Source: an uncultured Prevotellaceae bacterium (GTDB lineage Bacteria; Bacteroidota; Bacteroidia; Bacteroidales; Bacteroidaceae). Taken from it: a stretch of DNA of 31,173 bases. Under the pieces are notes generated by a model that saw only the letters and a program-made list of their open reading frames with translations, was not told the DNA's origin and searched no databases. Each line of letters starts with the position of its first letter. Positions within the stretch are counted from its first letter, which is position 1. Shown here one piece after another: positions 7,894 to 15,319 of the stretch. Made by a program: the position numbers and the translations under genes. The stretch lies in assembly GCA_937893145.1 (NCBI GenBank), contig CALBJW010000074.1, positions 1 to 31,173 of the forward strand, written 5' to 3'.

Positions 7894-9999
7894 TTAATAT
7901 TTATCCTCTGCGTAGTATTCGTTGTTATAGACAGAGCTTGGACAGAGCTCGATGAAGTCGAAGTTCATCTCACCACCTGATTCCATCTTCTGCTGCAAAC
8001 GAAGTACATGTTCGCTCTTACCATCAGTATAGAATGTACCAAGTACACGACGGATTGTGTTGTTCTGGTTACGGAATGTAGTACCGCCCCAAGTATCCTT
8101 GTTACCAGATCCGTAACAGCCAGGTCCCTTCATCCAACCGATGTTGTGGATAGCCTTGTCGAATGCTGTGATAGCATCGTCGTCACCAAGATTGTCATCA
8201 GACTGATAACCGAACAACTGTTCACCGCCTGGACGCATATCGAATGGGATACCCTGTGGAATACCGTCGATGTAAGCCTGCATGATACCACGAGATGTAA
8301 AGCCGACACATGTCATCATACGGACTTCGTAAGTACCCTCTGGTACAGGTGGAAGAGTAACCTTGATATCGAATGGACCCTTAACTGTGACCTCATCACC
8401 CTGATAAGACCAGAAGTCAAGTACACGCATACGAACATGGAGGTGAGTATTGTCTGTATATTCAATGTTACGACAGAAACCTGCCTTGAAACCGATACAA
8501 GTATTTACATTTGCAGATGCAGTAGCACCCTGACCACCAAGACCGTAAAGACCATTGTTTGCTGCAACACGACATGAGTGTCCACGTGCCATTTCACCAT
8601 CAGAGAGCTTTGTCATAAAGTCTGGAGAGAGAGTAGAACAGTCAAGACGGATACGATCGTTGAAGACAACTTCCTGAGTCTGGCGACCATAAGAGATGAT
8701 GTCATCGATGTAGTGATACATACCATTGATAGCTGTAGCATTTGTTGGACCCTGATTTGCAGGAGCAACCTTTGCACCACGAATAAATACACCACGCTCA
8801 TCAGGACGAGACTGAACACCACGACGGTTGATGTAAAGACCCTGCTGTGAACCTGAAGGGAAGGAAATCTTCAATGAAGAGTGAGGCATCAATGTAGGAT
8901 ACCAGTCATGGATATCATACTTACGACGGTTGAAGTTGTTGCAGAGCTTACCTGTAGGAGCATCAACAGCAGTACAACCATAATAAGGTGCATAACGGTC
9001 AAGGATGTGGTAAGAGATGAAACGGTTCAAAGCGTTCCTACGATCTGTATATTCTTCAACATCCTTGTCTTCTGGATACACGTCATCATAAATCTCGTGA
9101 GCAAGGTATTCAAGTGATCCAGGACCTTTTCCAAGCACCGAATTAATACCATACTTTTCCCTCAGTACCTCATTCTTTACCATATAGGCGGTAAAGTTGA
9201 AGTAGCGGTTTTCAGGATAAGCTACGTTATCATACTCAGCAGCAGTAAAGATACACAACTTGTTGTTTGTCCAAGTACAAGAGTCAATTCTGTTCTGACC
9301 TTCAATCTTGTATGACTCATCCAAGTAAGCCTGGAGCAAAAGTTTAACACCGGTGATTTCAAGTGCTTCATTGTAGAGAGAGATAGTAGAATCCTGAGCC
9401 ATCACACCATCAAGGAGTTCGTTAGAAGTACTAACGACCTTGCCTACTGTGTGAACAACACCGTTACAAACCGAGTCATCGTAATGAGTAAGGATGGCAG
9501 TGTTGTTAATCTTGAGCTGGAGCTTAATCTGACCTTCTTCAACGAGAGAGTCACAAGTGATAGACATGATATGCTCAAGCATGTTAGCCTTACGATATGT
9601 ACCGTCTGCAATATCAGTTGTGAAATATGCCTGTTCAATGATTGAGTTGAGAGCGATAGTATCACAATCTTCCTTCGAGAGCTGATCCAAAGATGTTTTT
9701 CCCCTACTCTTGAGGTATGATTGTATAGCATCGTTAGTAGGAGCAAATACTGTATATGAGCCGTAAGTGCCAAGGAGGTCAATAAGACGAAGGTCGCCTC
9801 TACCACCAGTTGCACGGTTAAGAATCTGCAAATAGTCAGAATACTGAGCACGATTCTTCAAATAGTCTGCTGCATACTCTTTAGTGGTTGTATAGTAGCT
9901 GTCGATTCCTGGTTCATCAGAACAACTGATGAAGCTAATCTGCATAGCTGCGATAACAGCCAACACAGCAGTTAAAAATTTAAAATTCTTTATTTTCAT
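7894..9999 (-). CDS. FAS1 (fasciclin-like) domain lipoprotein, 701 aa
   Basis: Signal peptide with lipobox FISC; Cys26 is the predicted lipidated residue. The first FAS1 domain (about 50-190) is clear: a start helix around YSDYLQILNRA, the H1 motif SYTVFAPTNDAIQSYL, and the closing strand NGVVHTVGKVV. A second FAS1-like unit (about 195-440) is suggested by FISYHILDRYAPY and GMYHYIDDIISYG. The C-terminal third (about 445-690) is a beta-rich module of unknown family with a Gly-rich segment and VRMRVLDFW. It follows the first SusD by 6 nt and precedes the intercistronic hairpin. It likely acts on the cell surface as an accessory binding protein; no enzyme motif is visible. Confidence 0.78.
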   Translation of the reverse strand: MKIKNFKFLTAVLAVIAAMQISFISCSDEPGIDSYYTTTKEYAADYLKNRAQYSDYLQILNRATGGRGDLRLIDLLGTYGSYTVFAPTNDAIQSYLKSRGKTSLDQLSKEDCDTIALNSIIEQAYFTTDIADGTYRKANMLEHIMSITCDSLVEEGQIKLQLKINNTAILTHYDDSVCNGVVHTVGKVVSTSNELLDGVMAQDSTISLYNEALEITGVKLLLQAYLDESYKIEGQNRIDSCTWTNNKLCIFTAAEYDNVAYPENRYFNFTAYMVKNEVLREKYGINSVLGKGPGSLEYLAHEIYDDVYPEDKDVEEYTDRRNALNRFISYHILDRYAPYYGCTAVDAPTGKLCNNFNRRKYDIHDWYPTLMPHSSLKISFPSGSQQGLYINRRGVQSRPDERGVFIRGAKVAPANQGPTNATAINGMYHYIDDIISYGRQTQEVVFNDRIRLDCSTLSPDFMTKLSDGEMARGHSCRVAANNGLYGLGGQGATASANVNTCIGFKAGFCRNIEYTDNTHLHVRMRVLDFWSYQGDEVTVKGPFDIKVTLPPVPEGTYEVRMMTCVGFTSRGIMQAYIDGIPQGIPFDMRPGGEQLFGYQSDDNLGDDDAITAFDKAIHNIGWMKGPGCYGSGNKDTWGGTTFRNQNNTIRRVLGTFYTDGKSEHVLRLQQKMESGGEMNFDFIELCPSSVYNNEYYAEDKY

Positions 10000-10005
10000 A
10001 AGGCA

Positions 10006-11877
10006 TTAGTTGTTAAGAATATCTTCTTCGTCAAGATATGCAGAGTTCTGAACAAGGTTTGAATTAACCTGCATCTGCTTTTTTGCAACTGGCATGTACA
10101 AGAAATCCATCTGCTTCATCTTGATTGCGATGGCAGCACCACCGTCACCGAACTTAGAAATGAGTTTTCTTACAAATAAGTTTGTATTACCTTCACGGCG
10201 AGATACACGAACAAGGTCGAAGTAACGCTTACCCTCGAAGAGGAATTCACGCTGACGTTCGTTCATGAGCAAGTCAACGAAGTCGCCATGACTCTTGAAC
10301 TGGCTGCGCTCTGGCTTAGCAGAAGCTGTTGTCTTAGCCGCAGGATTAGAGCGGAGATATACTGCCGAGATGAGATTGAACGCATCATCGTAGAGGTCTG
10401 CAGCTGTTGTAAGTTCAGAGCCATTCTGAACATAAGTGCGAGTCTTTGAAGCACCAGCAGTAGATTCTTCTTCTGTCTTTTCTTCTGCCTCAGCCATTTC
10501 TGTCATGTTAGCAGCGATTTCGATTTCTGCCTCAGCACGGAAGAGCATAATCTCTGGCAAACGATAGACAATCCAGTTAGGATACATCTGCTTGTTCTGG
10601 CGGAAGCTCTGCTCTGGAAGAGTTGTGTATGTCTTGATGTTACCCGAACCTGTATAGGTAGTTGACACTCTTGCACACGAATACTTCTGGATGTCGAACA
10701 ATGCATTCTCAGAGTAACGGAATGGAAGGATTGAACGGAAATCCGTGTTTACAGGGAAGAGGTCAACATTGTTATAAGTAGAACCTGTTGGGTAGTTAGT
10801 CATCAAGTTCTGGTTTGCAGTTACATACTGCTTAAACTCATTTCTTTCATTGTATCCACCATACATATAACCGAGATCCTCATTAATCTTTGTACTACTA
10901 CCATAATGGTAAGTAATCTCGAAGATAGACTCGAAAGAGTTACCCGAACCAAAGATTTCATTGAAGGCAGAACCACCAGCACCAGAACCACCATTGGCAA
11001 CACTGGTTTCTGAAAGAAGTGGATAACCATAAGTAGTCAATACTTCGGTATCAATCTTCTTAGTAAGGTCTTCACCCTGGATATTGTTAGCATCATACTG
11101 TTCAACCTTGAAGTTGATAACCCAGTCACAACACTCTATACACTTGCGGTAGTACATGTTCTGGTCTGCAGGAGAAAGCTTGTAGTCTGATGCTCTCCAG
11201 AGATAGAGTTCTGCAAGGATAGAATACATTGCCGCACGAGTAATCTTAGCTGTGTTGAAAATCTTCTCAGAATACTTACGTGGAGCATAGTCCTTAGTCT
11301 CCTCAATGTCTGCAATAAGAGCATCAAGAATGTCTTCAAACTTTGACTGAGGAAGCATGTAGTCCATATTGTCATCGATAGATGGTTCGAGTGAGAATGG
11401 AACATCCTTGAATGTCTTAATAAGAGTAAGGTATGAGATAGCACGAAGTGCCTTTACCTCAGCGATTGTTACACGCAAGTCAGATTCAGTATAGTTAGGG
11501 TCCTCATTAAGAGGTGCATAGTGGAGAACTGTGTTACAACGGTTGATAACGTTGTACATAGCTTCCCAGTCACAATAAGGATTTGTAGTCTTGAGACTAC
11601 CCTTCATCAAGCTTGAGAGATTAGCAGGAATATCATTACCCGCAGCAATGTTGTCTGAACGGACCTCACCCCATACGATTGTATTAGTAAGATAGTTCTT
11701 CTCCTGCATTGCGGCATAGCATGAGTTTACGACACTCTCAACATCGGACTTGTTTGTCCAGAAGTTTTCGAGGACGACATCATTCAATGGCAGCATATCG
11801 AGCGAACAAGAGCTTACTCCCATTCCGAAGACTGCTACAGCCGATGCGATCTTTATTATATTTTTTACCTTTTTCAT
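10006..11877 (-). CDS. SusD/RagB-family outer-membrane lipoprotein (first pair)
   Basis: Canonical SusD: the lipoprotein signal ends at VSSC (Cys24), followed by SLDMLPLNDV, the common start of mature SusD proteins, then FWTNKSDVESVVNSCYAAM. The TPR-like region includes AEVKALRAISYLTLIKTFKDVPF and AAMYSILAELYLWRAS. Near the C-terminus NERQREFLFEGKRYFDLVR is the family signature. At 623 residues it is of typical size. A low-complexity acidic insert (EMAEAEEKTEEE, about residue 460) sits in a predicted surface loop. The gene follows its SusC partner by 17 nt and precedes a FAS1 lipoprotein by 6 nt. It should bind the substrate and act as a lid over the SusC pore. Confidence 0.95.
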   Translation of the reverse strand: MKKVKNIIKIASAVAVFGMGVSSCSLDMLPLNDVVLENFWTNKSDVESVVNSCYAAMQEKNYLTNTIVWGEVRSDNIAAGNDIPANLSSLMKGSLKTTNPYCDWEAMYNVINRCNTVLHYAPLNEDPNYTESDLRVTIAEVKALRAISYLTLIKTFKDVPFSLEPSIDDNMDYMLPQSKFEDILDALIADIEETKDYAPRKYSEKIFNTAKITRAAMYSILAELYLWRASDYKLSPADQNMYYRKCIECCDWVINFKVEQYDANNIQGEDLTKKIDTEVLTTYGYPLLSETSVANGGSGAGGSAFNEIFGSGNSFESIFEITYHYGSSTKINEDLGYMYGGYNERNEFKQYVTANQNLMTNYPTGSTYNNVDLFPVNTDFRSILPFRYSENALFDIQKYSCARVSTTYTGSGNIKTYTTLPEQSFRQNKQMYPNWIVYRLPEIMLFRAEAEIEIAANMTEMAEAEEKTEEESTAGASKTRTYVQNGSELTTAADLYDDAFNLISAVYLRSNPAAKTTASAKPERSQFKSHGDFVDLLMNERQREFLFEGKRYFDLVRVSRREGNTNLFVRKLISKFGDGGAAIAIKMKQMDFLYMPVAKKQMQVNSNLVQNSAYLDEEDILNN

Positions 11878-11894
11878 AATAATGTATTACTCGA

Positions 11895-14800
11895 TTAGAA
11901 TGAGATTGATGCGTTAAGTGTGAAGTAACGTGAACGAGGTGTACGACGGTTATCACCTGCTGGAGCGAAACCTGCCTGAGCAATTTCAGGGTCAGCACCT
12001 GAGTACTTTGTAAGACAGAACACGTTGTTGAATGTAGCACTCAAGCGGAGAGCATCGATGCCAACAGACTTAAGCTTGCCCTGTGGGAAAGCGTATGAAA
12101 GCTGAGCATAGTTGAGACGCAAGAATGAAGCATCCTCCACGAAACGGTCACTACCAAGGTAGTTGTGAGTCATAGCAGTTGTTGCGTTGCCTGTAACAAT
12201 ATTTGATGTAGAAGCAGCACGTGGGAGGCGAGCCTCGTCACCTTCGTTGTGCCAACGCCAGTTGATAGCACGCGACATGTTGTTGTTGTTAGCCATGTTC
12301 TCAATGTTCATACGACCGTAGTTGATAACCTTGTTACCATAACGATAGTTGAACTGGAGGTTGAGAGCCCAAGGACCATAGTTAAACTTCATACCAAAAC
12401 CACCAGTGAGCTTTGGAAGTGAGCTACCGAGATAGACAACGTCGAGAGCACTAATCTGACCATCATGGTTTACATCTTCATACACAGCATCACCACCAAC
12501 GAATGGATACTGGACATTATCATAGTCATAGTACATCATCTTAGGAGCACCCTTGGCATCATAGATGATTTCACCCTTATCGTTGCGTGCTACTGGAGCG
12601 ATGTTGATAGCATTGAGTTCTTCTGCTGTGATGTCACCAGCGTTATAAGCAGCAACAGCATCAACATATTCAGAATAGCGGTAAACACCAAGGCTACGGT
12701 AACCATAGATAGAACCGAGTGGGTTGTTGAGGCGTACCATAGAGAGGTATGAACCATTGTCTGGAGTATTACCAGAACCATTGTAAGTCTCGAGGATAGT
12801 CTTGTCCATCTCGAGGATTTCGTTACGGTTGTTAGCGAATGTGATGTTGAAGTCCATAGAGAACTTACCAGCTTGTACTACCTTGCTACCATTGATGTTG
12901 AATTCCCAACCATTGTTACGCATAGAACCTACGTTCTGCCATGAGAGCGATGCATAACCTGAAGAAGAAGGGATGGCACGACCTGCCATGAGGAGGTCTG
13001 TAGTCTTCTGAGTATAGATAGAGACATCACCGGTAATCTTGTTATCCCAGAAGCCGAAGTCGAAACCGAGGTTATATGTTTCCTTCTGTTCCCACTTGAG
13101 GTCTGCAAGACGGATGTTTGATGGATAAACAGCTGGCTGACCAAGATAACTACCACCAGAAGCATACTTAGAATAGAAGAGGTACTCCTGACCTGGCTGA
13201 CGACCTACGATACCCCAACCTGGTCGGATAGAGAGCATTGTAATCCAAGGAACCTTCTCCATGAATGGTTCTGATGTGATGTTCCAACGTGCAGAGAGAC
13301 CAGGGAACATACCCCAACGCTGAGCAGGACCGAACTGTGTAGAACCATCAATACGGAGTGTTGCGTCGAATGCATACTTTGCTTCAGAAGCGTTACCCTT
13401 GTAAGCATAGTGGAGCTGTTCGAGGAAGAACTGTGATCTCCATTCACCTGCACCTGTACCGAAACCAGTATTTACACCACCTGCGAGAGGAGAAGTAAGA
13501 CCATGAGCTGTAGAGAGCCACTTTTCACCGAGGTTCTGGCTTGAAGAAGAACCATTGTTGTACTGGAATCGGCTCAAGAACATCAATGACTGCTTTTCAC
13601 CAAGGTTTGGAATGAATGTCAAAGAGTGACGTGTAGAAAGAGCGTGGCTCTTGTAGCTTGAAGTAGCTGCAGCATTGTAGCTTTCTGATGACCAGTTGTT
13701 CGCAATAAGTGAACCTGGGAAGAACGAATCTGAATTGTTTGCATAGATATCAAAGATAATCTGACCGTCGTATGTCAAACGGTGCTGACCAGCCTCTGTG
13801 CCGAGGAGTTCGTATCTGAGCAAGAATTCAGGTGAGAGCTTGATTGTTGTTTCGTTATCAGAAGCGAGATTAGCTACCGCGATTGGGTTTGGCAATGCAT
13901 ACTGATCCTTAAGCAACTCAGCAGAAGCGGCATAACCACCTGTTGCCATTGTGATATAAGGATTCATTGTGTAGTAGCGATCTGTATCGACACCGTTCAC
14001 CTCTTCGTAGATTGAGAGGTTTGGCATCTTACGCTCTGCTATATTAATAAGGTCATTGCCACCATAACGGTAGTTCTTCTGGTTCTTTGTATAAGTGAGG
14101 TCAAAGTTTGTAGAAACCTTGATACGGTTGCTGACGAAGTAGTCGAGAGCTACACGAGTAGTGAAACGGTCGAGCTGCTGCTTGATGACAGTACCTGTCT
14201 GGTGGTCATAACCACCTGACACACGGAATGTTGCCTTGTCACCACCACCCTGGAGGGCAATGTAGTGCTGCTGGTTAGTACCGAACGAGCGAACTGCCTT
14301 GCGCCAGTCTGTATTGTCGTTGTACATATCGTACTCAGAGAAGTTCTGGTTGTAACCAATTTCTGGTACGTATGAAGATGAGTTACTGTTGCCATAACCA
14401 GGAGTCTGCTTAGGGTTGAAGTAAGCTTCCTTGAGGTACATTGTGTAGTCGTCACCATTGAGCATCTTGTAACCGATAGGCTGCCAAGAACCTGAGAAGC
14501 GGAATGTGTAAGTAACCTTTGTCTTACCCTTAGCACCACGCTTTGTCTTGATTTCGATTACACCATTGGCACCCTGTGAACCCCAAATTGCTGTAGCGGC
14601 AGCATCCTTGAGGACTGAGATTTCCTGGATATCCTCTGGGTTAACATTGAGGAGTTCGGCGAACTTTTCTTCGTTGGCATTTGTATAGTCGAAGTCTGCG
14701 TTAGCATCGTTTGTCCATACGTTACCGTTTACTACGATGAGAGGTTCTGCATTACCGTTGATGGTGCTGACACCACGGAGACGCATTGTTGTACCAGAAC

Positions 14801-15308
14801 CGAGGTTACCAGAGTTACCTACGATATCGAGACCTGAGATACGACCCTGGAGGGCTTCATCAACACTTGTCACACCAAGACCTTCGAATTCCTTCATGTC
14901 AATAGTCTGCTGAGCAACAGAGATTTCGGTTACAGGAATTGAAAGAGCAGAAGTCTGAGTCTTACGTGTTGCCTTTACGACAACTTCCTTGAGCGTTGTT
15001 GTGCTCTTGAGGACGATCTTACCAAAAGCCTTCTTTGTGATAGGAAGAGTCACTGTCTGGCAACCGATGTAAGAAATTCGGATCTTGTTCTTTGGGCTGA
15101 CAATTTTGAAAGAGAAGTTACCATTGATATCAGTAACTCCATGAGCAACGATACGATTGTTGTTATCGATTTCGACAACATTTACCATTGGCAGTTCTTC
15201 GAGGTCATCCCAGACCTGACCGCTAATGATATCGCCCGCTTTTACCTGCGCACTTGCACTAACACAGAAGCACGCCAAAAGCATTAAGATTGATATAATT
15301 TTCTTCAT
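11895..15308 (-). CDS. SusC/RagA-family TonB-dependent transporter (first pair)
   Basis: Canonical SusC of 1137 residues. A signal peptide is cleaved at SASA-Q (20/21), followed by a carboxypeptidase-regulatory-like beta domain (about 28-105) with ISGQVWDDLEELPMVNV and NGNFSFKI. The KEVVVKATRK linker leads into the plug (about 125-265), which has the family motifs VDEALQGRISGLDI, GTTMRLRGVST, NAEPLIVVNG and IQEISVLKDAAATAIWGSQ. The remainder is the beta barrel, which ends in an aromatic residue (ASISF), as outer-membrane barrels usually do. No STN signalling domain is present, so it is not expected to signal to an anti-sigma factor. It lies 11 nt after the four-repeat FAS1 lipoprotein and pairs with the next gene, a SusD. 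Confidence 0.97.
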   Translation of the reverse strand: MKKIISILMLLACFCVSASAQVKAGDIISGQVWDDLEELPMVNVVEIDNNNRIVAHGVTDINGNFSFKIVSPKNKIRISYIGCQTVTLPITKKAFGKIVLKSTTTLKEVVVKATRKTQTSALSIPVTEISVAQQTIDMKEFEGLGVTSVDEALQGRISGLDIVGNSGNLGSGTTMRLRGVSTINGNAEPLIVVNGNVWTNDANADFDYTNANEEKFAELLNVNPEDIQEISVLKDAAATAIWGSQGANGVIEIKTKRGAKGKTKVTYTFRFSGSWQPIGYKMLNGDDYTMYLKEAYFNPKQTPGYGNSNSSSYVPEIGYNQNFSEYDMYNDNTDWRKAVRSFGTNQQHYIALQGGGDKATFRVSGGYDHQTGTVIKQQLDRFTTRVALDYFVSNRIKVSTNFDLTYTKNQKNYRYGGNDLINIAERKMPNLSIYEEVNGVDTDRYYTMNPYITMATGGYAASAELLKDQYALPNPIAVANLASDNETTIKLSPEFLLRYELLGTEAGQHRLTYDGQIIFDIYANNSDSFFPGSLIANNWSSESYNAAATSSYKSHALSTRHSLTFIPNLGEKQSLMFLSRFQYNNGSSSSQNLGEKWLSTAHGLTSPLAGGVNTGFGTGAGEWRSQFFLEQLHYAYKGNASEAKYAFDATLRIDGSTQFGPAQRWGMFPGLSARWNITSEPFMEKVPWITMLSIRPGWGIVGRQPGQEYLFYSKYASGGSYLGQPAVYPSNIRLADLKWEQKETYNLGFDFGFWDNKITGDVSIYTQKTTDLLMAGRAIPSSSGYASLSWQNVGSMRNNGWEFNINGSKVVQAGKFSMDFNITFANNRNEILEMDKTILETYNGSGNTPDNGSYLSMVRLNNPLGSIYGYRSLGVYRYSEYVDAVAAYNAGDITAEELNAINIAPVARNDKGEIIYDAKGAPKMMYYDYDNVQYPFVGGDAVYEDVNHDGQISALDVVYLGSSLPKLTGGFGMKFNYGPWALNLQFNYRYGNKVINYGRMNIENMANNNNMSRAINWRWHNEGDEARLPRAASTSNIVTGNATTAMTHNYLGSDRFVEDASFLRLNYAQLSYAFPQGKLKSVGIDALRLSATFNNVFCLTKYSGADPEIAQAGFAPAGDNRRTPRSRYFTLNASISF

Positions 15309-15319
15309 GATAATGATTT

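Noticed and set aside
8008..8577. Plus-strand 189-codon frame
   Set aside because: Antisense to a clear FAS1 lipoprotein gene; composition is Thr/Cys/Val-biased as expected of a shadow frame, and no motif is recognisable.
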